A stretch of DNA of 64,000 nucleotides from an uncultured Collinsella sp. (GTDB lineage: Bacteria > Actinomycetota > Coriobacteriia > Coriobacteriales > Coriobacteriaceae), in contig CAUEMA010000003.1 in the NCBI GenBank assembly GCA_959018755.1, forward strand, positions 1-64,000, read 5' to 3'. The notes under the pieces were generated by a model. The model saw only the letters and a program-made list of their open reading frames with translations, ran no database searches and was not told where the DNA came from. This document shows, one piece after another, positions 35,256-43,445 of the stretch. Position 1 is the first letter of the stretch; each line of letters begins with the position of its first letter. Both the position numbers and the translations under genes were made by a program.

Positions 35256-36397
35256 CGGCCCTCATCTCCTTGCTGTTTGGGAACGGTGGCAAACACGCGC
35301 CAGCCGCCGGCGCTGGCACGCGAGCCGGCGGTGAAGGTGCCGCCAAGCGCCTCGATGCGCTCGCGCATGGAGGCGAGCCCCATGCCCTCCGCGGCACCGC
35401 GGCTGCTTGCTCGGACCCCGCCCGCGCCATCGTCGGTAACGATGAGCTGGTAAAACGACGGATGCTCCATGCATCGTACGGTGACGGTCTGGGCGCAAGC
35501 GTGGCGCATGGTGTTGGAGAGCGCCTCGCGCAGGACCGCCGCAAAGCAGTTGGCGACGTTTGCGGGTGCATGCTCGGTCATAACTTCAAGCTCAATCTGC
35601 GGACCGCCGTCCGAGCGCGCGCCTTCAACAATGCGTTCGAGCTGCACGGAAAGGTCGACAGCGTTGTCGTTGAGCGCGTGGACGCTGGTGCGCACAAGCT
35701 GGAGTGCCTCGTCAACCGTGCGTTTAACGTCGGCGAAATCGGCGGCGACGCCGGGCTCGTCGGCGTGGACCACGCGCAGCGCTTCGGCCTGCAGCGAGGC
35801 GCGCGTGAGCTGGTGGCCCACATTGTCGTGGATCTCGCGCGCGATGCGGGCGCGTTCGGCGAGCGTCGCGAGCTCGACTTCGTAGTCCTGACGATCGGCA
35901 AGGTCGCGGTTGCATGCCTCGAGCGCGAGGGCTCGTTCCTGCAGCTCGTCGCGGGTACGGCGCATGCGTTGCTGCTCGCGCTCTAGCTGGGCGGTACGTA
36001 GCGATAACAAGGTGGCGGCAACCGAAAGGATGGCGGTCAGCAGGAGCGTTCGGGCAGTGAGCGCATCGGCACGAAGGTCCGCGACGAGCGCAAAGACAAA
36101 GGCGATGCCAATGCCCAGCGCGACCCAGGCGTGCTCACGGCGCACGCGCCGCGCAATGTCATAGAAGGCGAGAGGCGCAAACGGTATAAACGGCGGCACG
36201 AAGACAGCCGCGATGATGTAAGCGCAGCTCGTGGCCTCGCTTGCGCGCCGGGCGCGTTCCCCCTGCGCGAGCTCGGCCAGCGAGGTGGCAATAACGCCAA
36301 GACAAAACGCCGCGACTAGGCGAGCGTCCACAGCAAGGCCCACGGCGGCCGCAATGCAGCACGCCAGCACAATCGATTTGTCGAAAAGCCTGTTCAT
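35252..36397 (-). CDS. Sensor histidine kinase (HisKA_3 type)
   Basis: A 381-residue membrane kinase. It has about five N-terminal hydrophobic segments (residues 8-130) and a coiled-coil TAQLEREQQRMRRTRDEL. The HisKA_3 phospho-acceptor is ARIAREIHDNVGHQL, and the HATPase_c domain has REALSNTMRHA and VTDDGAGG plus a GMGLASMRERIEALGG box. The architecture is that of DesK/LnrJ/YdfH-type kinases, often linked to export of membrane-active compounds. I chose ATG 36397; a TACAAT -10-like hexamer ends only 7 bases before it and no ribosome binding site is visible, so the mRNA may be leaderless. The open frame continues 60 codons upstream without family similarity. Confidence 0.9.
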   Translation of the reverse strand: MNRLFDKSIVLACCIAAAVGLAVDARLVAAFCLGVIATSLAELAQGERARRASEATSCAYIIAAVFVPPFIPFAPLAFYDIARRVRREHAWVALGIGIAFVFALVADLRADALTARTLLLTAILSVAATLLSLRTAQLEREQQRMRRTRDELQERALALEACNRDLADRQDYEVELATLAERARIAREIHDNVGHQLTRASLQAEALRVVHADEPGVAADFADVKRTVDEALQLVRTSVHALNDNAVDLSVQLERIVEGARSDGGPQIELEVMTEHAPANVANCFAAVLREALSNTMRHACAQTVTVRCMEHPSFYQLIVTDDGAGGVRASSRGAAEGMGLASMRERIEALGGTFTAGSRASAGGWRVFATVPKQQGDEGR

Positions 36398-36596
36398 ACG
36401 GGTATTGTACGCGATGCTGCGCGCGGGGGAGGCGCCGCCTGCGCAACCGTGACATTCCTCCCGCGCGGCAAAGCGGGGGCGCCGGCGGGCCGCGCGACCA
36501 GGCTCCCCGCACTCGTGACAAAGCTCACTGGTGCGCGCCGGCGGCTCCTGCGATGATGCAATCGTACCGGGCCGCAATCAACAGAAGGGCCGCCTC

Positions 36597-37535
36597 ATGA
36601 CAGACATCGTCCACGTCGAAAACATCGTCAAGCGCTACGACGATCTTATTGCGCTCGACCACTTTAACCTGAGCATCGCCCCCGGCGAGATCTTTGGCCT
36701 GCTCGGCCCCAACGGCTCGGGCAAGACCACGTCCATCAACTGCATTCTGCAGCTGCTCGCCTACGACAAAGGCACCATCGAGCTGTTCGGCGAGCCCATG
36801 ACGCCCGCCCGCTACGACCTCAAGCGTCGCATCGGCGTGGTGCCGCAGCAGGTGGCGGTGTTCGACGAACTCACCGTGCGCGAGAACATCGACTATTTCT
36901 GCAGCCTCTACGTCAACGACCGCAAGCGCCGTCGCGCGCTGGTCGACGAGGCCATCGACTTTGTCGGGCTGGGCGACTTTACCAAGTTCCGCCCCGGCAA
37001 ACTCTCGGGTGGCCTGGCGCGCCGCCTCAACATTGCCTGCGGCATCGCGCACAAGCCCGAGCTCATCTTTTTTGACGAGCCCACGGTGGCGGTCGACCCG
37101 CAGAGCCGTAACGCCATCCTGGAGGGCATCTGCCGCCTGCGCGACGAGGGCGCCACGGTGGTGTACACCAGCCATTACATGGAGGAAGTCGAGCAGATCT
37201 GCAGCCGCATCATGATCATGGACGGCGGGCGCGTGCTGGCGCAGGGCACCAACGACGAGCTCAAGCGCATGATTCAGATGGGCGAGCGCGTGACTGTCGA
37301 GGTCGGCGCCGTCGAGGCCGCCACAGTCGAGCGCCTGCGCGCCCTCGAGCATGTGCTTTCGGTTGGGCTGTCGGGCGGCGAGCTCGTCTGCACCTGCGAA
37401 GCGAGCCCGCACAATCTGGTCGACATCCTCGATACGCTGCGCGCCGCCGACGTGGCGCTCGGCCGAGTGTGGAGCGAGCCGCCGACTCTCAACGACGTGT
37501 TCCTCGAGATCACCGGCCGCGAGCTGCGCGACTAG
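36597..37535 (+). CDS. ABC exporter ATP-binding protein
   Basis: A 312-residue ATPase of the CcmA/DrrA/LnrL type. Walker A is GLLGPNGSGKTTS, the signature LSGGLARRLNIACG, Walker B LIFFDEPTVAVDP and the switch His is in YTSHYMEEVEQIC. The C-terminal 90 residues form the usual accessory domain of drug exporters. ATG 36597 follows AGAAGGG. First gene of a three-gene operon divergent from the two-component system, an arrangement typical of antibiotic or lipid-peptide resistance exporters. Confidence 0.92.
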   Translation: MTDIVHVENIVKRYDDLIALDHFNLSIAPGEIFGLLGPNGSGKTTSINCILQLLAYDKGTIELFGEPMTPARYDLKRRIGVVPQQVAVFDELTVRENIDYFCSLYVNDRKRRRALVDEAIDFVGLGDFTKFRPGKLSGGLARRLNIACGIAHKPELIFFDEPTVAVDPQSRNAILEGICRLRDEGATVVYTSHYMEEVEQICSRIMIMDGGRVLAQGTNDELKRMIQMGERVTVEVGAVEAATVERLRALEHVLSVGLSGGELVCTCEASPHNLVDILDTLRAADVALGRVWSEPPTLNDVFLEITGRELRD

Positions 37536-37544
37536 GGGACAGCC

Positions 37545-38732
37545 ATGTTCAACACCATTATCATTACGGTCAAGACGCTGCTGCGCCGGCCGAGCACGTG
37601 GGTTTGGGGCGCGATCTTTCCCGTCGCGCTTTCCACGATGTTCATGTTTATGTTTGCGAACCTCAGCTCCGACGGCAAGATCGACCCGGTGCCGGTGGCC
37701 GTTGTCGCTGACGAAGCCTGGGACGCCTCGACCTTTAAGGATGTGGCGACGTCGCTTGCCAAGGAGGGCGACGACCAGCTGCTCGAGATCCACGAGTGCG
37801 ACGATGCAGCCGACGCGAATCGTGCGCTCAAGGCCGGCGAGGTCGCGGGCATCTATACGGTCGACGACGCGGGCACGCCCAAGCTCACGCTGCTTTCGAG
37901 CTATGACAACTCGCGCGCCTCGTCGGTGCTCACCGACCGCAGCATTCTGGAGACGGTGGCAAGCTCGTATACGCAAAATGCCGAGCTCATGCCCCAGATT
38001 GCCCAGGACAACCCGGCGGCGCTCGCCGACCCGGAGGCGGTTGCGCGCGCCCTGTCGCTAGAGGGCGGCACCCGCCGCGTTAGCCTGACGCGCACCACGC
38101 CCGATGGCACGGTCATCTACTACTACGCGCTCTTTGGCCTGGTTGCGATGATGTCTGCCGAGTTTGCTGCCTTGAGCGTCGTCGATTTGCAGCCCAATCT
38201 GTCGGGCCTTGGCGCGCGCCGCTGCGTGGGCGGCCTTTCCAAGACGGCGTCGCTGGCCGGCATCTTTGTCGGCTCGTGGCTGGTCTCCTTCGCCTCGATG
38301 ACGATCGCGATTGGCTATGTGCGCCTGGTCGTGGGCGTCGACTTTGGCGGGCGCGAGGGACTGTGTCTGGTGGGCGGCGCCGCTTCCGCGCTTGCCGCCA
38401 CGGGCCTGGGGCTCTTTGTGGGCACGCTTCCCGTTAAGGGCGGCAAGGCGTCCAAGTCCGGCATCCTTACGGGCTTTGCTACCACGTGCGCCCTGTTCGC
38501 CGGCCTCTACGGCGAGCCGGCGATGGCGCTTGCCGACGACGTCGCCCGCGCCTGCCCTGCCGAGTGCTGGCTCAACCCCGTCAAGCTTATCTGCGACATG
38601 TTCAACCGCCTGTATTTCTTTGAGGACCTGGGCCCCTTTGCCGTTCGCGCCGGCGCACTGGTCCTTATGGCGCTGCTGTTCGTTGCCGCCGCCACGCTGA
38701 TCTTTGGAAGGAGCCGCTATGAGCACCTTTAA
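37545..38732 (+). CDS. ABC-2 type permease 1
   Basis: A 395-residue membrane component. One N-terminal transmembrane helix is followed by a large extracytoplasmic domain (about 45-185) and five or six C-terminal helices, the standard ABC2_membrane_3 layout. It partners with the ATPase nine bases upstream and with the second permease, whose start overlaps its end by 14 bases. Substrate unknown. Confidence 0.88.
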   Translation: MFNTIIITVKTLLRRPSTWVWGAIFPVALSTMFMFMFANLSSDGKIDPVPVAVVADEAWDASTFKDVATSLAKEGDDQLLEIHECDDAADANRALKAGEVAGIYTVDDAGTPKLTLLSSYDNSRASSVLTDRSILETVASSYTQNAELMPQIAQDNPAALADPEAVARALSLEGGTRRVSLTRTTPDGTVIYYYALFGLVAMMSAEFAALSVVDLQPNLSGLGARRCVGGLSKTASLAGIFVGSWLVSFASMTIAIGYVRLVVGVDFGGREGLCLVGGAASALAATGLGLFVGTLPVKGGKASKSGILTGFATTCALFAGLYGEPAMALADDVARACPAECWLNPVKLICDMFNRLYFFEDLGPFAVRAGALVLMALLFVAAATLIFGRSRYEHL

Positions 38733-39924
38733 GACCGCGCTTCGCATGGCGCTGGCGCACCCGTTCTACCTGCTCATCTATACGGTGTTCATCTCGCTCA
38801 TGGGCGTATTCATCGCCGCATCGGTGAGCTGGAACTCGTCGCAGCTCACCGAGTACAAGCCCTACGATGCCAACGTGATCGTGGTCGACCGCGACGACAG
38901 CGACCTTTCGCGTGCGCTTACCAAGCATCTGGGTTCGCGTTTTGAGCTGGTCACGGGCGTCGGCGACGATGCGTACGACCTTGCGGATGCGCTCGCCAAG
39001 AGCAACAGCGCCAAGGGCAGCGCCGACTGCGTGTTCTTTATCCCGGAGGGGTTTGAGGACGACCTCGTTGCAGCCGCCCGCGCGGGGGAGTCTCTGCCCA
39101 AGCTCGATGTGACCTACGGCGCTGGTACCATGGCGGCGGCGCTTTCGTCTGCCGAGGCCTCGCGCTGGATCTCGCTCGCGGGTGCTGCGGCGGCGCTTGA
39201 GCCCGCTGCTTCTGACGGCGATGTCGCCAAGGCCGCCGAGCACGCGACTGCAAAGCGCGCGGAGGTTCAGGTCGAGCAGGTCAAGGTCGACTCGACTGCC
39301 GCCGCCACGCTCGAGTCGTACTTCAACTTTGGCGCGTACGCGATTATCTCGTCGGTCATCGTGTCGGTGGGACTGGTGTTCTCGGGCATGAACGAGCCCG
39401 AGCGCGTACGCCGCATGGAGGCCGGTCCGGTCTCCGAGCGCCAGCGTTCGCTTGCCGTGTTCGCGGCTGCCGCGGTGCTCACCGTCTGCATCTGGTTTGT
39501 GTCGAGCATGATGGGTGTCGTGGGCTTTGCCGGCGCGGTTGCCGAGGTCGGCGTGGGTCGTGTGTGTCTGGCGCTGGCGGCGACGTTTGCCCTGGCGTGC
39601 ACGCCTCTGGCCGTTGGCTTTACGTTGTCGAGCTTGGGCGCGCGCGAGGAACTGCTCAACGGCGTGGGCAACCTGCTTGGCATGCTCATGACGTTTTTGG
39701 GCGGCGCCTGGATGCCGCTGTCGCTCATGGGCTCGGCCGTGCAGACCGTGGCGCATTTTGTGCCGACATATTGGGTGAACGACGCGATCAGCAAGGCACT
39801 CGCCTCGGATTTAACGTCCACCGTGCTGGGCGACATCGCCTGCGACCTGGGCGTCACGGCACTCTTCGCCGTGGCCATCGCCGCCGCAGGCCTCGCCCTC
39901 GCACGCACCAAATTCCGCGTCTAG
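38719..39924 (+). CDS. ABC-2 type permease 2
   Basis: A 401-residue second membrane subunit with the same topology: helix near residues 17-37, external domain to about 205, then six hydrophobic segments. ATG 38719 follows AAGGAG inside the end of permease 1; an upstream in-frame ATG 38704 is less likely. The pair of different permeases with one ATPase resembles LnrLMN-like exporters. Followed by a hairpin at 39926-39962 that may end the operon. Confidence 0.88.
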   Translation: MSTFKTALRMALAHPFYLLIYTVFISLMGVFIAASVSWNSSQLTEYKPYDANVIVVDRDDSDLSRALTKHLGSRFELVTGVGDDAYDLADALAKSNSAKGSADCVFFIPEGFEDDLVAAARAGESLPKLDVTYGAGTMAAALSSAEASRWISLAGAAAALEPAASDGDVAKAAEHATAKRAEVQVEQVKVDSTAAATLESYFNFGAYAIISSVIVSVGLVFSGMNEPERVRRMEAGPVSERQRSLAVFAAAAVLTVCIWFVSSMMGVVGFAGAVAEVGVGRVCLALAATFALACTPLAVGFTLSSLGAREELLNGVGNLLGMLMTFLGGAWMPLSLMGSAVQTVAHFVPTYWVNDAISKALASDLTSTVLGDIACDLGVTALFAVAIAAAGLALARTKFRV

Positions 39925-39925
39925 C

Positions 39926-39962
39926 CACCTAGTCATTTAAGAGCGTCCCCAATGACTAGGTG
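39926..39962. repeat. CACCTAGTCATT inverted repeat
   Basis: Perfect 12-bp arms, CACCTAGTCATT at 39926-39937 and AATGACTAGGTG at 39951-39962, around the loop TAAGAGCGTCCCC. A related copy, TTATTTAAGAACGTCCCCAA followed by TGACTATG, lies at 48444-48479. Both are directly after stop codons. Confidence 0.7.
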
Positions 39963-40042
39963 TCGCGCTTGACTTTGACCCTACTTTAACGGGTACCATC
40001 CTCTTATGTCTGTAACGCCATATAGACCGAGGGGATAGATCT

Positions 40043-41248
40043 ATGACCGCAACTGCACCCGCAGCACCCGCTAAGGTGTACTTCACCAACCTGCGCACGC
40101 ATGCTCGCGAGAGCCAGCTCGACAAGCTCAAGCGCCTCATCCGTCACGCCGGAATTGAGCAGATCGACTTTGAGAACAAGTTCGTCGCCATCAAGATTCA
40201 CTTTGGCGAGTTGGGCAACCTGAGCTTTTTGCGCCCCAACTACGCTCGCGCCGTCGCGGATGTCGTGAAGGAGCTGGGCGGCAAGCCCTTCCTCACCGAC
40301 TGCAACACGCTCTATGTGGGTAGCCGCAAAAACGCGCTCGAGCACATCGACACCGCCTACCAGAACGGTTTTACCCCGTATGCCACGGGTTGCCAGATCA
40401 TCATCGCCGACGGTCTCAAGGGCACCGACGAGGCGCTCGTCCCGGTCGAGGGCGGCGAGTACGTGCGCGAGGCCAAGATCGGTCAGGCACTCATGGATGC
40501 CGATATCGTGATTAGCCTCACCCACTTTAAGGGCCATGAGCAGGCCGGCTTTGGCGGCGCCATGAAGAATCTGGGCATGGGTGGCGGCAGCCGTGCCGGC
40601 AAGATGGAGCAGCATGCCGCCGGCAAGCCGAACGTCGCGACCGAGCACTGCGTTGGCTGCCGTGCCTGCGAAAAGATCTGTGCGCACAACGCCATCTCGT
40701 TTGACGATACCCGCGAGCGCGAGCTTGCCAACGGCAACACCCGCACGGTGCACGTGGCCGCCATCGACCACGATCGCTGCGTGGGTTGCGGACGCTGCAT
40801 TGCGGCATGCAACCAGGACTGCATCAAGCCCGGCTATGACGCTGCGGCCGACGTGCTCAACTGCAAGATCGCCGAGTACACCAAGGCCGTCGTCGACGGC
40901 CGCCCGAGCTTCCACATCTCGCTTGCCATGGATATCAGCCCCAACTGCGATTGCCATCCCGAAAACGACACGCCTATCGTCAACGATATCGGCATGTTCG
41001 CGAGCTTCGACCCGGTCGCCATCGACCAGGCCTGTGCCGATGCCGTCATGGCATCCGAGCCGCTGCCCAACACCGAGCTCACCGATAGCGCCGCCAAGAT
41101 GGAGCATAACCACGAGCATCTGGAGGGCGAGCAGGCCAAGGACCCCTTCTGCATCACGCATCCCGACACCGACTGGCGCGCCTGTATCGCACACGCCGAG
41201 AAGATCGGCCTGGGCACGAGCAAGTACGAGCTCATCGAGGTCAAGTAG
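40043..41248 (+). CDS. DUF362 / 4Fe-4S ferredoxin-domain protein
   Basis: A 401-residue cytoplasmic iron-sulfur protein. The N-terminal DUF362 domain (about 10-190) contains KIHFGELGNLSFLRP, LTDCNTLYVGSR and the LTHFKGHEQAGFGGAMKNLG segment. It is followed by two 4Fe-4S clusters, CVGCRACEKIC and CVGCGRCIAAC, and the domain continues to SFDPVAIDQACAD. Such proteins are widespread in anaerobes with no firm function. ATG 40043 follows GAGGGGAT. Monocistronic, with a strong terminator at 41297-41333. Confidence 0.9.
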   Translation: MTATAPAAPAKVYFTNLRTHARESQLDKLKRLIRHAGIEQIDFENKFVAIKIHFGELGNLSFLRPNYARAVADVVKELGGKPFLTDCNTLYVGSRKNALEHIDTAYQNGFTPYATGCQIIIADGLKGTDEALVPVEGGEYVREAKIGQALMDADIVISLTHFKGHEQAGFGGAMKNLGMGGGSRAGKMEQHAAGKPNVATEHCVGCRACEKICAHNAISFDDTRERELANGNTRTVHVAAIDHDRCVGCGRCIAACNQDCIKPGYDAAADVLNCKIAEYTKAVVDGRPSFHISLAMDISPNCDCHPENDTPIVNDIGMFASFDPVAIDQACADAVMASEPLPNTELTDSAAKMEHNHEHLEGEQAKDPFCITHPDTDWRACIAHAEKIGLGTSKYELIEVK

Positions 41249-41296
41249 CGCCTAGTTATTGGACAAATGAAGCGCTTTTCTGGCGCAAGTAGAGCA

Positions 41297-41333
41297 AAAG
41301 CCGCCCGTGGGCACAGCGCTCACGGGCGGCTTT
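41297..41333. terminator. Bidirectional terminator
   Basis: Perfect 13-bp stem, AAAGCCGCCCGTG at 41297-41309 with CACGGGCGGCTTT at 41321-41333, in the convergent gap between the DUF362 gene and the hydrolase. Confidence 0.8.
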
Positions 41334-41461
41334 CCGGAAGTATGCGGCAAATTTCGAGACCGCCGAGCACACGACGTTTTTTGGCAACAAAACCCCTGAT
41401 AAATTGTTGGTAAAACTGCGGTCTGGTCGGCAGTTCCAGATTTTTCCGCATACTTCCGAAA
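41331..41461. repeat. 128-bp palindromic element
   Basis: CGGAAGTATGCGG at 41335-41347 and CCGCATACTTCCG at 41446-41458 are perfect 13-bp arms about 98 bp apart. A second, inner complementary pair, GAGACCGCC and GCGGTCTGG, lies inside. Size and position (between converging genes) resemble palindromes A and B, but the sequence differs. Confidence 0.65.
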
Positions 41462-41499
41462 ATAGGGGGTCAGATAAAGCCCCAGACGTTGCTTTTTGC

Positions 41500-42465
41500 C
41501 TAAAAATACTCGTCGAGGAAGTTGTTGACTGTGTTCCAGTAGAGCTCGGGGTCAACTTGCGCGCTCTTGGCGTGGGTGGCGCCATGGATGGTGAGCTTTT
41601 GCTTGACTTTGCTGGCGCACGCGTCGTAGTTTTGGTCGAGCATGTCGTACGGCACAAAGGTGTCCTGGTCGCCGTGGATAAACAGCATGGGAACCGTCGC
41701 GTGTTTGAGTTGCTCCACACTGCTCGCCTTATGAAAGTCGTAGCCCGCGTGCACGTTGCACACCAAGTTTGCTACATCGAGCAAGGGAAAGCTGGGCAGG
41801 CCGAACACGTCCTTGAGCTGCAGAGAAAACTCGTCCCAAACACTCGTATAACCACAGTCCTCGATAATACATTTCACGTTTGCGGGCAGAGATTCTCCCG
41901 CCACGTTCATAGCGGTTGCTGCACCCATCGACTCGCCAAAGACCAGGATGCGCGCCTCGGGGTCAGCTGCGACGATCCGCCCAATCCATGCGACGATGTC
42001 GAGGCGCTCGGGCCAGCCCATGCCGATATAGTCGTCGCCGGAGCGCTCGTGGGCGCGGGCGGCAGGCGCAAGCACGTTCATGCCGCGGTCGTGGAAGCGC
42101 TTGGCGTATCGGGCCATGCCGATGGGCTCGTTGGTATATCCATGCAGGCAGACGGCGTAATCGTGGGTGTTCTCCGAGGCGGCAAAATACCAAGCGGCAA
42201 GTTCGGTTCCGTCATCTGCGGTGAGGCTGCTGCTCTCGCGATTCTCTTTAAACCACGCCCGCGCCTCGGTTTCCTCGGCATCCGGCTGCTCGCCTTCTTT
42301 GTCGTTCTTGCTATCCTGCATCATCTTCATGGTGTAGGGCGCTTGGGGATTCAGGGCAAAGTCAAACAGAAAGTTGCCGGCAAATCCGAGCAGCGCAACG
42401 ACAACCACCAGTGCAACGATGCCGGCTATCTTGAGCTTTCGATGGGAACGTGCGTTTTGAGCCAT
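41500..42465 (-). CDS. Membrane-anchored alpha/beta hydrolase
   Basis: A 321-residue hydrolase tethered by an N-terminal helix (residues 12-35), with the catalytic domain probably outside the membrane. The nucleophile elbow is GESMGA, the acid likely in HGDQDTFVP and the His in GATHAKS; the CLHGYT loop would form the oxyanion hole. The fold matches the YqkD/BAAT-like serine hydrolase group; substrate unknown. ATG 42465 follows AGGAG. It is divergent from the hemolysin III gene across a region with two GTTGATG palindromes. Confidence 0.85.
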   Translation of the reverse strand: MAQNARSHRKLKIAGIVALVVVVALLGFAGNFLFDFALNPQAPYTMKMMQDSKNDKEGEQPDAEETEARAWFKENRESSSLTADDGTELAAWYFAASENTHDYAVCLHGYTNEPIGMARYAKRFHDRGMNVLAPAARAHERSGDDYIGMGWPERLDIVAWIGRIVAADPEARILVFGESMGAATAMNVAGESLPANVKCIIEDCGYTSVWDEFSLQLKDVFGLPSFPLLDVANLVCNVHAGYDFHKASSVEQLKHATVPMLFIHGDQDTFVPYDMLDQNYDACASKVKQKLTIHGATHAKSAQVDPELYWNTVNNFLDEYF

Positions 42466-42485
42466 GCGGTATTCTCCTATAAGAT

Positions 42486-42544
42486 GTTAATACATCAACA
42501 TTTAATGCAAGCGCATTATGGACGTTCGCCGTTGATGCGTCAAC
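42486..42544. promoter_or_regulatory. Paired GTTGATG-type palindromes in a divergent promoter region
   Basis: GTTAATACATCAAC (42486-42499) and GTTGATGCGTCAAC (42531-42544) are near-palindromes sharing the consensus GTTRATRCRTCAAC. They are spaced 45 bp apart, about four helical turns, between the hydrolase and hemolysin III genes. This is a plausible operator pair; the regulator is unknown. Confidence 0.4.
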
Positions 42545-42651
42545 AGGCAAAGAATGGGTAAACAAAGGGTCACGTATGGTGCAAATTTCGCACGTACCTA
42601 GACGCTTTGATATAGTGTTGAGAACTCTTTACGTTGGAGGATGTAACCGGC

Positions 42652-43335
42652 ATGTCCGATTCGAGCGACAGTTCTAAGCCGCGACCCAAGACCGCGGCCG
42701 TTCCACACTACACGGTGGGCGAGGAGATCATGAACTCCGTCACCCACGGTGTCGGCTGCCTGCTGGGCATCGCGGGCCTGGTGCTCCTGATCGTATTCAC
42801 CGCCCTGCGCGGCGGGGGCCCGGCCCACATGGCCGCGGCAATTGTCTATGGCGCCAGCATTATCCTCGAATACCTAGCCTCTACGCTCTACCATGCGATT
42901 CAGCCCGCGGGCGCTAAACGCGTGTTCCGCATTATCGACCACAGCTGCATCTACCTGCTCATAGCCGGCAGCTATACGCCGTTTTGCCTCATCACGCTCG
43001 CAAACGACGGCGGCGCTGTGCTGTTCTTTGCCGTGTGGGCCATCGCCATCATCGGCATCGCCCTCGAGTGTTTTATGCGTGAGCGTCAACCGCACTGGGT
43101 AAGCGGCCTGGTCTACCTGCTGATGGGCTGGCTCGTCGTTTTTAAGCTGCCCGAGCTCGTGGCGCTGCTCAACCCCGTGGCACTTGCCCTGCTCGCCGTC
43201 GGCGGCGTGTGCTACACCGCGGGCGTGCCGTTCTATATCGCCAAAAACGTGCGCTATCTGCACAGCGTGTTTCACCTGTGGGTGCTCGCCGGCAGCATCT
43301 TCCAGTTCATGGCGGTGATCCTCTTCGTAATCTAG
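42652..43335 (+). CDS. Hemolysin III family (PAQR-like) membrane protein
   Basis: A 227-residue integral membrane protein with seven hydrophobic segments. The family's metal-site motifs are present: NSVTHGVG, STLYHAI, DHSCIYLLIAGSYTPF and HSVFHLWVLAG. Members resemble adiponectin-receptor hydrolases; the bacterial role is unsettled (lipid or membrane homeostasis). ATG 42652 lies 11 bases after GGAGG. TATAGT at 42611-42616 may be its -10. Confidence 0.9.
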   Translation: MSDSSDSSKPRPKTAAVPHYTVGEEIMNSVTHGVGCLLGIAGLVLLIVFTALRGGGPAHMAAAIVYGASIILEYLASTLYHAIQPAGAKRVFRIIDHSCIYLLIAGSYTPFCLITLANDGGAVLFFAVWAIAIIGIALECFMRERQPHWVSGLVYLLMGWLVVFKLPELVALLNPVALALLAVGGVCYTAGVPFYIAKNVRYLHSVFHLWVLAGSIFQFMAVILFVI

Positions 43336-43445
43336 CGACCATGTCCGCGCGCCCGCGTCCTCGTTTGGGCGCCGGTGCAATTGCCGTATCTGTCATCAAC
43401 GTTTTACCCTAACGTCCCGAATCTTGGAGGTTCGAGAAACTCCCG

